DNA of 64,000 nt from NCBI GenBank assembly GCA_949840915.1, contig CATKXY010000001.1:62001-126000 (forward strand). Reading direction: 5' to 3'. Each line of letters starts with the position of its first letter. Positions within the stretch are counted from its first letter, which is position 1. The notes under the pieces were generated by a model, which searched no databases, had not been told where the DNA came from, and was given only the letters and a program-made list of their open reading frames with translations. The translations under genes and the position numbers were made by a program. Positions 18,006 through 26,906 of the stretch are shown piece after piece. The DNA comes from an uncultured Lachnospiraceae bacterium. Its GTDB lineage: Bacteria > Bacillota > Clostridia > Lachnospirales > Lachnospiraceae.

Positions 18006-18034
18006 TTGACAATTCCGTATTTTGGGTCTATACT
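18006..18034 (+). promoter_or_regulatory. Sigma-A promoter of the rimP-nusA-infB operon
   Basis: TTGACA at 18006-18011, 17-bp spacer, TATACT at 18029-18034, divergent from the tRNA promoter. It leaves an untranslated leader of about 135 nt before rimP. Confidence 0.8.
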
Positions 18035-18175
18035 TTCAATAGCATAAAGGTAGATTAGTAAGAGTGGACATGTGCCACTCTTTCTTCTTTGTCTGGCAGC
18101 AATTTTCTCCGGCAGCCGTTGTCTGCGGCGGGCAGCAGGGAGAGGGCTGTGACAGTTAAATATAGGAGGAGTGGG

Positions 18176-18640
18176 ATGTCAAAAAGAGAAAATTATGAGA
18201 GCCGCACTGAGGAGCTGCTTGCGCCCATCGCCGCCGCTAACGGTGTGGAGATTTATGATGTGGAGTATGTGAAGGAAGGCAGCGACTATTATCTGCGGGT
18301 ATATATTGACAAGACGGAGGGAGTGAACATCCTCGACTGCGAGAATGTGAGCCGCCCGCTGTCAGACGCGCTGGACCGGGAAGACTTTATTCCCGATGCC
18401 TATATTCTGGAGGTGTCAAGTCCGGGGCTTGGCCGGACACTAAAGAAAGATAAGCATCTGGCAAAGAGCATTGGCGAGGCAGTGGAGATTAAGCTGTTTA
18501 AGCCCATTGACAAGAGAAAGGAATTTGCCGGCACATTGCTGCGCTTTGACGCGGAGACGCTGGCTGTCGAAGAGGAGGGGGAAGAGCGGGTTTTCTGCCG
18601 GTCGGATATCGCGCTGATTCGTCTGAGTCTCGATTTTTAA
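18176..18640 (+). CDS. rimP: Ribosome maturation factor RimP
   Basis: A 154-residue protein needed for 30S subunit maturation. N-terminal domain: ENYESRTEELLAPIAAANGVEIYDVEYVKEGSDYYLRVYID (family signature from residue 5 on). The linker EVSSPGLGRTLK is the best-conserved motif. The C-terminal SH3-like barrel ends in the expected ALIRLSLDF. ATG 18176 is chosen because TAGGAGGAG lies five bases upstream; an in-frame ATG at 18089 would add 29 unlikely residues. It is the first gene of the standard nusA operon. Confidence 0.93.
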   Translation: MSKRENYESRTEELLAPIAAANGVEIYDVEYVKEGSDYYLRVYIDKTEGVNILDCENVSRPLSDALDREDFIPDAYILEVSSPGLGRTLKKDKHLAKSIGEAVEIKLFKPIDKRKEFAGTLLRFDAETLAVEEEGEERVFCRSDIALIRLSLDF

Positions 18641-18698
18641 CCACGATTATTGTAATTAGATATAGAAAAGAACAAGGCGGAAGCCGGAAACGGAGGAA

Positions 18699-19889
18699 AT
18701 GATGAACAAGGAATTAATGGAAGCACTGGATATTCTGGAAAAGGAGAAGGAGATCAGCAAGGAAACGCTGTTTGAGGCCATTGAGAACTCTCTGCTCACC
18801 GCATGCAAGAACCATTTTGGCAAGGCGGATAATGTGCATGTGGAGATTGATCGTGAGACCTGCGACTTTCTGGTATATGCAGAGAAGGAGGTAGTGGAGT
18901 CCGAGGATGATGTGGAGGATAACTGTCTGCAGATTTCGTTGTCCGACGCGCAGGAAATTTCCCAGAAGGCGAGTGTCGGCGATGTGTTGAACGTGGAGAT
19001 CAAGTCCAAGGAGTTCGGCCGTATCGCCACACAGAATGCCAAAAACGTGATTCTGCAGAAGATTCGCGAGGAGGAGAGAAGCGTCATCTACAATCAGTAT
19101 TATGAGAAGGAGAAGGACGTGGTCACCGGTGTGGTGCAGCGCAATATCGGCAGAAATATCAGCATCAATCTGGGCAAGGCAGACGCCATGCTGGCTGAGA
19201 GTGAGCAGGTGAAGGGGGAGGTTTTCAGACCCACCGAGCGCATCAAGGTATATATCTTAGAGGTGAAAAACACCTCCAAAGGTCCCCGTATCAATGTGAG
19301 CCGCACACATCCCGAACTGGTAAAACGTCTGTTTGAGTCCGAGGTGATGGAGATCAAGGACGGGACGGTGGAGATCATGAGTATTGCGCGTGAGGCCGGA
19401 AGCCGTACCAAGATCGCAGTGTGGAGCAATAATCCCAACGTGGATGCGGTGGGGGCATGCGTGGGTATGAACGGCGCGAGAGTCAACGCCATTGTGGAGG
19501 AGCTTCGGGGTGAGAAAATCGATATCATTCCATGGGATGAGAACCCCGGCAATCTGATTCAGAATGCGCTGTCTCCCGCAAAGGTGGTAGCCGTATTTGC
19601 AGATCCGGACGAGAAGACGGCGAAGGTTGTGGTGCCCGATTATCAGCTCTCGCTTGCCATTGGTAAGGAAGGCCAGAATGCAAGGCTGGCAGCACGTCTG
19701 ACCGGATATAAGATTGACATCAAGTCCGAGACCCAGGCCAAGGATGCTCCCGGATTCCGCTATGAGGATTATGTGGATGACGAGTACGATGACGACGGTT
19801 ATGAGGAGGAGTATCAGGAAGAATATGACGGCGAATATGCCGGGGACGGATATGCGGAAGACGGGTACGAGGAAGGAACGGAGGAGTAA
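18699..19889 (+). CDS. nusA: Transcription termination/antitermination factor NusA
   Basis: A 396-residue RNA polymerase-binding factor. The N-terminal domain (MNKELMEALDILEKEKEISKE onward) binds the polymerase flap. Residues about 135-200 are the S1 domain, and the KH1/KH2 pair follows, with GSRTKIAVWS and IGKEGQNARLAARLTGYKIDI. The C-terminus is an acidic, Tyr/Asp/Glu-rich tail of about 40 residues, longer than in Bacillus, with no repeats of the proteobacterial AR domains. Two adjacent ATG codons (18699, 18702) follow CGGAGGAA; either could be used. It sits between rimP and rnpM as is usual. Confidence 0.96.
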   Translation: MMNKELMEALDILEKEKEISKETLFEAIENSLLTACKNHFGKADNVHVEIDRETCDFLVYAEKEVVESEDDVEDNCLQISLSDAQEISQKASVGDVLNVEIKSKEFGRIATQNAKNVILQKIREEERSVIYNQYYEKEKDVVTGVVQRNIGRNISINLGKADAMLAESEQVKGEVFRPTERIKVYILEVKNTSKGPRINVSRTHPELVKRLFESEVMEIKDGTVEIMSIAREAGSRTKIAVWSNNPNVDAVGACVGMNGARVNAIVEELRGEKIDIIPWDENPGNLIQNALSPAKVVAVFADPDEKTAKVVVPDYQLSLAIGKEGQNARLAARLTGYKIDIKSETQAKDAPGFRYEDYVDDEYDDDGYEEEYQEEYDGEYAGDGYAEDGYEEGTEE

Positions 19890-19897
19890 CGGTTCCC

Positions 19898-20173
19898 ATG
19901 GCGAAGAAAATTCCATTGAGGCAGTGCGTCGGCTGCGGAGAAATGAAGAGCAAGAAAGAGATGCTGCGCGTGCTGAAGACTGCAGAGGACGATAGAATTT
20001 GTCTGGACACGTCAGGCAAAAAGAATGGAAGAGGCGCATATGTTTGTAAGAGCAGAGAATGTCTGCAGAAAGCCCGCAAAAATAAAGGCTTGGAGCGCTC
20101 CTTCAAAATGAGTATTCCCAATGAAGTGTATGACGCTTTGGAAAAGGAGTTTGATGAGCTTGCAGCAGAATAA
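19898..20173 (+). CDS. rnpM: YlxR family protein, RNase P modulator RnpM
   Basis: A 91-residue basic protein of the DUF448 family. It has RQCVGCGEMKSKKEMLRV at the N-terminus and the GRGAYVC signature followed by ECLQKARKNK, a nucleic-acid-binding surface. The homologue in Bacillus (YlxR) binds RNase P RNA and modulates its activity. It starts eight bases after nusA and overlaps the next gene by 20 bp, so the two are probably translationally coupled. Confidence 0.9.
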   Translation: MAKKIPLRQCVGCGEMKSKKEMLRVLKTAEDDRICLDTSGKKNGRGAYVCKSRECLQKARKNKGLERSFKMSIPNEVYDALEKEFDELAAE

Positions 20174-20465
20174 AGTTTTGTCGCTGCTTGGGATTGCCAT
20201 GAGAGGACGCAATCTGGTGAGCGGTGAATTCCAGACATTGGAGGCGGTCAAGAACGGAACTGCCGTGCTGGTGATCGTCGCGGAGGATGCGTCGGCAAAC
20301 ACCAAGAAGCTGTTTACGGATAAATGTAAGTATTATGAAGTCCCGGTTCGTGAGTTTGGCACCAAAGAGGAACTGGGCAGGGCAATCGGCAGGGACATAC
20401 GCTCCTCTCTGGGAGTGCGGGATGAAGGATTGGCAGAGGCGATTGTCAGACAGTTGGAAATGTAA
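20154..20465 (+). CDS. L7Ae/L30e-family ribosomal protein (YlxQ)
   Basis: A 103-residue K-turn RNA-binding protein. The motifs NKVLSLLGIAMRGRNLVSGE, VLVIVAEDASANTKKLF and YYEVPVREFGTKEELGRAIG fit the YlxQ group. ATG 20154 is preferred over the further upstream ATG 20121, because GGAG is placed five bases ahead and this gives the normal family N-terminus. The gene overlaps rnpM by 20 bp. The exact RNA target of this paralogue is not settled. Confidence 0.88.
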   Translation: MSLQQNKVLSLLGIAMRGRNLVSGEFQTLEAVKNGTAVLVIVAEDASANTKKLFTDKCKYYEVPVREFGTKEELGRAIGRDIRSSLGVRDEGLAEAIVRQLEM

Positions 20466-20509
20466 TTGGTCGCCGCTTTTTGGGGCGGTGACGGAAAATG
20501 GAGGAAAGC

Positions 20510-23500
20510 ATGGCGAAAATCAAAGTACATGAGCTTGCAAAAGAATTGGATAAGCAAAGTAAAGATATATTGAGCTTTCTGCAGGAAAAGGGTATTCAGG
20601 CCAAGGCGGCGCAGAGTTCTCTGGAGGAGGATGCCGCAGAGCTGGTGAGAAATAATTTCGGTAAGACAGGAGGAAAGGATGTGAAGGCAAAGCCGGCAGA
20701 GACTAAGCCCGCGGAGGCATCCAAGGCTGAGAGTGCGAAGTCCGAGGCAGCTCTAAAGACAACGGAGCAGCCCAAAGCGGCAGAACAGCCCAAAGCGGCA
20801 GAGCAGCCCAAGGCAGCAGAGCAGCCCAGAAAGAAGAAGAGCAGTATCATCGTTGTCAGCAATCCGCAGAATTCCAAGATGCCGGGCGGACGTTCTAACG
20901 GCGGCGGACAGCGTCCCGGGGGAAACGGACAGCGCCCGGGCGGCAGTCAGGGAAGAAATCAGGGCGGTGGTTACGGCAATAATGGCAATAACGGCAGCAA
21001 TGGCAGGAGACCGGCTCCCGTGCGGCCCATTAAGCCGCTGACTCCTCCGTCGCCCACGCCTTCGGTGCAGATGGTGAGCAGCCGTCCTCAGCCCGCAAAG
21101 CGCGTCGAGGATGAGAGCGCAAAGGCACAGGCTCCTGTTCAGCAGACGGCAAACCGGCAGACCCAGGCTCCCGAGAGAATTCAGAATGAGCATTCTCAGA
21201 ATGACAGAAGCCAGGGCGGCAGACCTCAAAATGACAGATATCAGGGCGACAGACCTCAGAATGACAGATACCAGGGCGACAGGCCCCAGAATGACAGATA
21301 TCAGAACGACAGACCGCAGGGCGGCAGATTTCAGGGGGACCGTTCTCAGAGTGACAGACCGGTGCGTCAGGGGCAGAGTGCGGGAAGCAGACCCCAGAAC
21401 GGTCAGTATCAGAATCGCGGAGGTGGCCAGAATGGAAGACAGGGAGGCAGTGCAGACAGGCCGAACAGCTTTAACCGCCAGGGGCGTCCGGGCGGTGCGG
21501 GTGGTCAGGGTGATCGCCGCAGCGGTGGGAATAATGCAGGTCCTGGCCGCGGCTTTAACGGTGGCGGCCGCGATAACAGAGGCAATGCAGGGCAGGGAGC
21601 TCACAGAGGATTTACGGGTGAAGCTCCGGCCAAGGACATGGAAAAGAAGCGCGATGACGACAAGAGGCGTATCGGCCGGGAGCGGGACAACAAACGCTCC
21701 AAGAAAGACCATATTTATGAGGAAGAAGAAGCGCTGAAGAACAAACCCGGAAGATTTATCAAGCCGGAGAAGAAGGAAGTGATGGAAGAGGCTATCAAGG
21801 TCATCACGCTTCCCGAGAATATCACCATTAAAGAACTGGCGGAGAAGATGAAGCTGCAGCCTGCAGCCATCGTCAAGAAGCTGTTCCTGTCAGGTAAGGT
21901 GGTGACGGTCAATCAGGAGATTTCCTATGAGGACGCAGAGAATATTGCCATGGAATACGATATACTCTGTGAGAAGGAAGTCAAGGTAGACGTGATAGAG
22001 GAGCTTTTGAGAGAGGAAGAGGAGTCCGAGGACACCATGGTGGAGAGACCTCCCGTCATCTGTGTCATGGGCCATGTAGATCATGGTAAGACTTCGCTTC
22101 TGGACGCCATCCGAAAGACTAATGTGACGGATAAGGAGGCGGGCGGTATTACACAGCACATTGGTGCGTATACTGTATCTCTGGGGGAGAGAAAGATTAC
22201 TTTCCTGGATACGCCCGGACATGAGGCGTTCACCGCCATGCGTATGCGCGGAGCCAATTCCACGGATATCGCTATTTTGGTGGTGGCCGCAGACGACGGC
22301 GTGATGCCTCAGACCATCGAGGCGATCAGTCATGCCAAGGCTGCGGGTATCGAGATCGTGGTGGCTGTAAACAAGATCGATAAGCCCTCCGCAAATATAG
22401 ACCGCGTAAAGCAGGAGCTCACGGAATATGAGCTGATCGCTACCGACTGGGGCGGCAGCACGGAGTTTGTCCCGGTGTCTGCAAAATCCGGTCAGGGAAT
22501 TGAGGATCTGCTTGAGACGATTCTGCTCACGGCGGATATCCTGGAGCTGAAGGCGAATCCCGACAGACGTGCAAGAGGTCTGGTCATCGAGGCGGAGCTG
22601 GACAAGGGACGCGGTCCTGTGGCTACCGTGCTGGTACAGAAGGGTACTCTGCATGTGGGAGACTTTATCTCGGCGGGCGCAAGCCACGGCAAAGTGAGAG
22701 CCATGGTGGACGACAAGGGAAGAAGAGTGAAAGAGGCAGGCCCCTCCACACCGGTGGAGATCCTGGGACTTTCCGATGTGCCCAGCGCGGGAGAGGTGTT
22801 CATCGCTCACGAGAGCGACAAGACGGCCAAGTCTTTTGCGGAGACCTATCTGGCTCAGAACAAGGAGAGAATGCTGGAGGACATCAAGACCGGTATGTCT
22901 CTTGACGATCTGTTCTCCCAGATCCAGGAGGGCAATCTCAAGGAGCTGAACCTGATCGTTAAGGCGGATGTGCAGGGCAGTGTGGAGGCTGTGAAGCAGT
23001 CGCTGTTAAAGCTTTCCAACGAGGAGGTCGTGGTGAAGTGTATCCACGGCGGCGTAGGTGCGATCAACGAATCAGATGTGGTGTTGGCCAGTGCGTCCAA
23101 CGCAATCATCATCGGTTTTAACGTGCGGCCCGACGCCACTGCCAAGGCCACTGCGGAGCAGGAGGGCGTGGACGTGCGTCTCTACAAAGTGATCTATCAG
23201 GCCATTGAGGATGTGGAGGCTGCCATGAAGGGTATGCTGGATCCTGTCTTTGAGGAGCAGATCATCGGTCATGCCGAGGTGCGCCAGCTCTTCAAGGCGT
23301 CCCAGATCGGTAATATCGCAGGTTCCTATGTGCTGGACGGCGAGTTCCGCAGAGGCTGTAAGGTCCGCATTACCAGAGAGGGTGAGCAGATCTACGAGGG
23401 CAGTCTGGCTTCCCTGAAGCGCTTTAAGGATGATGTGAAAGAAGTCAAGGCGGGCTTTGAATGCGGTCTTGTGTTCGAGGGCTTTGACCAGATGAAGGAA

Positions 23501-23545
23501 TTGGATATCGTGGAGGCTTATATCATGGTGGAGGTACCGCGATAG
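20510..23545 (+). CDS. infB: Translation initiation factor IF-2
   Basis: A 1011-residue GTPase delivering initiator tRNA to the ribosome. The N-terminal IF2N motif ([18 protein letters not shown]) is followed by about 350 residues of low complexity: an AAEQPK repeat, a Gly/Asn/Arg-rich zone, and a ten-residue repeat. A second IF2N domain ([22 protein letters not shown]) comes next. The G domain has G1 GHVDHGKT near residue 521, DTPGHE and NKIDKP; domains II, III and C2 follow normally. The start at ATG 20510 has GGAGGAAAGC upstream; ATG 20498 lacks one. The length exceeds Bacillus IF-2 (about 716) because of the linker. Confidence 0.96.
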   Translation: MAKIKVHELAKELDKQSKDILSFLQEKGIQAKAAQSSLEEDAAELVRNNFGKTGGKDVKAKPAETKPAEASKAESAKSEAALKTTEQPKAAEQPKAAEQPKAAEQPRKKKSSIIVVSNPQNSKMPGGRSNGGGQRPGGNGQRPGGSQGRNQGGGYGNNGNNGSNGRRPAPVRPIKPLTPPSPTPSVQMVSSRPQPAKRVEDESAKAQAPVQQTANRQTQAPERIQNEHSQNDRSQGGRPQNDRYQGDRPQNDRYQGDRPQNDRYQNDRPQGGRFQGDRSQSDRPVRQGQSAGSRPQNGQYQNRGGGQNGRQGGSADRPNSFNRQGRPGGAGGQGDRRSGGNNAGPGRGFNGGGRDNRGNAGQGAHRGFTGEAPAKDMEKKRDDDKRRIGRERDNKRSKKDHIYEEEEALKNKPGRFIKPEKKEVMEEAIKVITLPENITIKELAEKMKLQPAAIVKKLFLSGKVVTVNQEISYEDAENIAMEYDILCEKEVKVDVIEELLREEEESEDTMVERPPVICVMGHVDHGKTSLLDAIRKTNVTDKEAGGITQHIGAYTVSLGERKITFLDTPGHEAFTAMRMRGANSTDIAILVVAADDGVMPQTIEAISHAKAAGIEIVVAVNKIDKPSANIDRVKQELTEYELIATDWGGSTEFVPVSAKSGQGIEDLLETILLTADILELKANPDRRARGLVIEAELDKGRGPVATVLVQKGTLHVGDFISAGASHGKVRAMVDDKGRRVKEAGPSTPVEILGLSDVPSAGEVFIAHESDKTAKSFAETYLAQNKERMLEDIKTGMSLDDLFSQIQEGNLKELNLIVKADVQGSVEAVKQSLLKLSNEEVVVKCIHGGVGAINESDVVLASASNAIIIGFNVRPDATAKATAEQEGVDVRLYKVIYQAIEDVEAAMKGMLDPVFEEQIIGHAEVRQLFKASQIGNIAGSYVLDGEFRRGCKVRITREGEQIYEGSLASLKRFKDDVKEVKAGFECGLVFEGFDQMKELDIVEAYIMVEVPR
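20762..20829 (+). repeat. 18-bp tandem repeat in infB (AAEQPK units)
   Basis: Roughly three and a half copies of an 18-bp unit encoding Ala-Ala-Glu-Gln-Pro-Lys, with silent differences between copies. Confidence 0.85.
21200..21349 (+). repeat. 30-bp tandem repeat in infB ([10 protein letters not shown] units)
   Basis: Five consecutive 30-bp units, the middle three nearly identical, encoding [10 protein letters not shown] and variants. The unit length is a multiple of three, so copy-number change would keep the frame. Confidence 0.9.
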
Positions 23546-23625
23546 GAATTCCGCCGGGACGGCAGAGGACGCTGTCTATGTGGAAGCAGGCCTCATCGGG
23601 ATTATGAGAAGAGGAATGAAAGAGA

Positions 23626-23994
23626 ATGAGAAAAAACAGTGTTAAGAACACCCGGGTGAACGGCGAGGTACAGAGAGTTCTCGCCGAGATCATCCGCGGT
23701 GAGATCAAGGATCCCCGCATCAGCCCGCTGACAAGCGTGGTTGCTGTGGAGGTGGCTCCCGATCTGAAGAGCTGCAAGGCTTGGATCAGCGTTCTGGGCG
23801 GCGAGGAAGAGAGAGCGGCCACGCTGGCGGGACTGAGGAGTGCGGAGGGATTTGTCAAGAGAAAGCTCGCACAGACGATCAATCTGCGCAATACGCCGGA
23901 TATCACTTTTGTCATGGACCAGTCCATCGAGTACGGGGTGAATATGTCCCGCAGGATCGATGAGGTCATGGGGAATGCGACGGAGGAATTATGA
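23626..23994 (+). CDS. rbfA: Ribosome-binding factor A
   Basis: A 122-residue KH-like protein that binds the 16S rRNA 5' region during 30S maturation. The signature runs RVNGEVQRVLAEIIRGEIKDPRI, then SVVAVEVAPDLKSCKAWISVLG, and the C-terminal RNTPDITFVMDQSIEYG. It is separated from infB by 80 bp with a purine-rich ribosome binding site and overlaps the next start by four bases (ATGA). Confidence 0.94.
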   Translation: MRKNSVKNTRVNGEVQRVLAEIIRGEIKDPRISPLTSVVAVEVAPDLKSCKAWISVLGGEEERAATLAGLRSAEGFVKRKLAQTINLRNTPDITFVMDQSIEYGVNMSRRIDEVMGNATEEL

Positions 23995-24950
23995 ATTTAT
24001 TACAGGAAGTAAGCGGAGCAAAGCGCATCGGTATCAGCGGACATCTCAGGCCGGACGGCGACTGTGTGGGAGCCTGTCTGTCTCTGTGGCAGTATCTGAG
24101 GAAGAATTTGCCCGGAGTACAGGTGCAGGTATATCTGCAGCGGCCGGCGGACATATTCCGGGAGCTCACAGGGTACGATGAGATCGTGGATGACTTTCCT
24201 GAGGAGGAGAGCTTTGACGTATTCTTTGTTCTGGACAGTAACGAGGAGAGACTGGGTGATGCGTTCAGGTATTTTCAGAGCGCCAAAAAGAGGATCAATA
24301 TCGATCATCATGTCAGCAACCCCGGATGCGGGGATGTAAATCTTGTGCGTCCGGAGATCGGCTCTACCTGTGAAGTGCTGTTTGATCTGGTAGAGGAGAG
24401 TCTGGACCGCGGCATGGCGGAGACGCTCTACACGGGGATTATCCATGATACGGGAGTCTTTCAGTATTCCAATACCACGCCGGAGACGATGATGAAAGGC
24501 GCAAAGCTGATCAGCTATGGCTTTGATTTTTCCAAGCTGATCGAGCAGAGCTTTTATCAGCGGACTTATATCCAGTCTCAGATTATGGGCCGTGCGTTGA
24601 TGGAGAGCATCCGCTTCCTTGACGGCAGATGCATTGTCAGTGTGGTGAGCCGCAAGATTATGGATTTTTATCATGTGCAGCCCAAGGATCTGGACGGCAT
24701 TGTAAATCAGCTGCGCAATATCAAGGGCGTCAGCTGCGCTATTTTCATGTATGAGACAGATGTGCTGGAATATAAGGTCAGCATGCGTTCTGACGAGAAG
24801 GTGGACGTGGCCCGGGTGGCAGTGTTTTTTGGCGGCGGAGGGCATGTGCGGGCAGCGGGCTGTACCATGAAGGGGACTTTTCATGATTGTGTAAACAATC
24901 TGTCCCTACATATCGAGCGACAGCTCAGGGAGCAGGAAGAAAATGTATAA
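23991..24950 (+). CDS. nrnA: DHH family phosphoesterase (NrnA-like nanoRNase/pAp phosphatase)
   Basis: A 319-residue phosphoesterase. The DHH domain has ISGHLRPDGDCVGACLSL (motif I), VLDSNEERLG and INIDHHVSN (motif III). The C-terminal DHHA1 domain ends with FFGGGGHVRAAGCTMKG. In the family this enzyme degrades short oligoribonucleotides and 3'-phosphoadenosine 5'-phosphate. The ATG overlaps the rbfA stop, and the 3' end overlaps truB by eight bases, the standard order in Firmicutes. Confidence 0.92.
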   Translation: MNLLQEVSGAKRIGISGHLRPDGDCVGACLSLWQYLRKNLPGVQVQVYLQRPADIFRELTGYDEIVDDFPEEESFDVFFVLDSNEERLGDAFRYFQSAKKRINIDHHVSNPGCGDVNLVRPEIGSTCEVLFDLVEESLDRGMAETLYTGIIHDTGVFQYSNTTPETMMKGAKLISYGFDFSKLIEQSFYQRTYIQSQIMGRALMESIRFLDGRCIVSVVSRKIMDFYHVQPKDLDGIVNQLRNIKGVSCAIFMYETDVLEYKVSMRSDEKVDVARVAVFFGGGGHVRAAGCTMKGTFHDCVNNLSLHIERQLREQEENV

Positions 24951-25863
24951 CGGAATTATAAACATTCACAAGGAGGCAGGTTTTACCTCCCACGATGTGG
25001 TGGCCAAGATGCGTGGCATCCTCAGGCAGAAGAAGATCGGGCACACCGGTACGCTGGATCCAGAGGCGACCGGTGTGCTTCCGGTTTGTCTGGGCAGCGG
25101 CACAAAGCTGTGTGATTTGTTGACGGACAGGGATAAGGAATATGTGGCAGAGCTTTTGCTGGGCGTCAGCACAGATTCCCAGGATACCACCGGACGCCTG
25201 CTGCGGGAAAGTCCGGTGACGGCTTCCGGGGCGCAGGTGCGGGAGGCGGTTCTAAGCTTTCTGGGGGAGTATGATCAGGTTCCGCCCATGTACTCGGCGC
25301 TGAAAGTGAACGGCAAAAGACTCTATGAGCTGGCCCGCGCGGGGAAAGAGGTGGAGCGCAGGGCACGCAGAGTGCATATCCACGAATTGGAAATTCTTGA
25401 AATGTCATTGCCCGTAGTACGCATGAGGGTTGTCTGTTCCAAGGGGACTTACATTCGTACACTCTGTTCGGATATCGGAGACAAGCTGGGCTGCGGCGGG
25501 ACCATGCAGAGCCTGGTGCGCACCAGAGTCGGACGGTTTGCCCTGGATGGAGCGGTGACCTTGACACAGTTAGAAGCATTGCGGGATGCGGGCCGTATAG
25601 GAGAGGTGCTGACACCTGTGGACGAGCTGTTTGAGGACTGCCCCATGCTGCATGTGCAGGAGCAGTTCGGGAGACTCTTGAGAAACGGCAACGCGATCCG
25701 CCCCGTTCAGACAAGGGAGCAGGAGAGATTTGCACCCGGGCAGCAGGTGCGTTTTTATCAGGAGGACGGGACTTTCGCGGGGGTCTATGCCTTTGATGAG
25801 ACAGGAATTTATAAACCGGTAAAAATGTTTCTGGAGGCTGGGCTAAATGGAACTGATTCGTGA
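24943..25863 (+). CDS. truB: tRNA pseudouridine-55 synthase
   Basis: A 306-residue enzyme making the T-loop pseudouridine of tRNAs. It starts GIINIHKEAGFTSHDVV; the catalytic Asp is in HTGTLDPEATGVLP at about residue 39. The family motifs PPMYSALKVNGKRLYELAR and CSKGTYIRTLCSDIG are present, and a C-terminal PUA-like segment follows. It overlaps nrnA at the start and ribF at the end (17 bp), so it lies inside a coupled operon. Confidence 0.95.
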   Translation: MYNGIINIHKEAGFTSHDVVAKMRGILRQKKIGHTGTLDPEATGVLPVCLGSGTKLCDLLTDRDKEYVAELLLGVSTDSQDTTGRLLRESPVTASGAQVREAVLSFLGEYDQVPPMYSALKVNGKRLYELARAGKEVERRARRVHIHELEILEMSLPVVRMRVVCSKGTYIRTLCSDIGDKLGCGGTMQSLVRTRVGRFALDGAVTLTQLEALRDAGRIGEVLTPVDELFEDCPMLHVQEQFGRLLRNGNAIRPVQTREQERFAPGQQVRFYQEDGTFAGVYAFDETGIYKPVKMFLEAGLNGTDS

Positions 25864-26800
25864 AACCACAGATTTTCAACTGCATAGGGACACGGCAGTG
25901 GCGCTGGGGAAGTTCGACGGCATTCACATGGGTCACAGAAGCCTGCTCTCAAAGCTTCAGCAGAGGGAGGGCTTGAGCTCCTGCGTGTTCACTTTTGACC
26001 CGCCGCCGGCAGTGCTGTTTGGAATCTCGGACGGGCGGGAGCTCTCCACCAGGGAGGAGAAGCGCAGACTTTTTGAGCGTATGGGAGTGGATATTCTGAT
26101 TGAATTTCCGCTGAACAGACAGACGGCTTCAGTCTCCCCCGAGGAGTTTGTGCGGGAATTTCTTTATGGACGCATGCGGGCGCGGTATATCGCGGCCGGG
26201 GAAGATATCTCTTTTGGCAGAGACGGTGCGGGAAACGCCGCACTGCTGCGGGCTATGGGGGAAGAGCTCTCCATTGAGACTGAGATTATCGATAAGGTCT
26301 GCATAGACGGGGCACAGGTAAGCTCCACCCGCATACGGGGCTGTGTGGAGGCGGGGGACATGGAGGCCGCGGCAAGGCTTCTGGGCATGCCTTACCCGGT
26401 GTCCGGCACTGTCGTTTTGGGCAATCGCATCGGCAGAACCATCGGATTTCCCACTGTTAATCTGTATCCGCCAGAGAGTAAGCTTCTTCCGCCCAGAGGA
26501 GTGTATTATTCCCGGGTGTATTGCGATAAGGTTTGGTATCCTGCCATCAGCAATATAGGGTGCAAGCCTACGGTGCAGACAGCCGGGCGAATAGGGCTGG
26601 AATCCTATCTGTATGATTTCGACCGGGATGTGTACGGACATGAGATCGAGGTGGAGCTGCTGGCATTCAGGAGGCCTGAGCAGCGCTTTGCAGATATAGA
26701 GGCTCTGAAGAGACAGCTTCAGGAGGATATTGCGGCAGGGGCAGGTTATCACGGTGTGCCGGATGCCGAATATAAAAAACAAGTAAAATTCCTATTGTAA
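25847..26800 (+). CDS. ribF: Bifunctional riboflavin kinase / FAD synthetase
   Basis: A 317-residue enzyme making FMN and FAD. The FAD synthetase domain has VALGKFDGIHMGHRSLL with the nucleotidyl-transferase HxGH-like site, and the segment ISSTRIRG occurs in the form VSSTRIRG. The riboflavin kinase domain begins PVSGTVVLGNRIGRTIGFPTVNL and holds RGVYYSRVY. GGAGGCTGGGC lies before the ATG within truB. Last gene of the rimP operon. No FMN riboswitch is expected or seen here, because the gene is driven from upstream. Confidence 0.95.
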   Translation: MELIRETTDFQLHRDTAVALGKFDGIHMGHRSLLSKLQQREGLSSCVFTFDPPPAVLFGISDGRELSTREEKRRLFERMGVDILIEFPLNRQTASVSPEEFVREFLYGRMRARYIAAGEDISFGRDGAGNAALLRAMGEELSIETEIIDKVCIDGAQVSSTRIRGCVEAGDMEAAARLLGMPYPVSGTVVLGNRIGRTIGFPTVNLYPPESKLLPPRGVYYSRVYCDKVWYPAISNIGCKPTVQTAGRIGLESYLYDFDRDVYGHEIEVELLAFRRPEQRFADIEALKRQLQEDIAAGAGYHGVPDAEYKKQVKFLL

Positions 26801-26906
26801 CTTTTTACCTTTTCCCGTAAAATATACTCGGAGTATTTTGAAACACGACGAAAACTGATTCAGGGACAGTAAGATACAAAAGCCCAATGAGGTGTGAGAA
26901 GAACGG

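Noticed and set aside
18089-18175. N-terminal extension of rimP
   Set aside because: The ribosome binding site and family alignment by eye both point to ATG 18176; the extension lies in the leader.
21200-21349. Repeat block considered as CRISPR
   Set aside because: Contiguous 30-bp units without spacers and in a coding frame; a protein repeat.
21111-21737. A 208-codon frame rich in Arg/Thr/Ala inside infB
   Set aside because: It is a frame shadow of the repeat-rich IF-2 linker, without its own ribosome binding site.
26824-26836. Palindrome ATACTC-G-GAGTAT before the Na/Pi transporter gene
   Set aside because: Short, single copy and no clear promoter geometry; could be chance.
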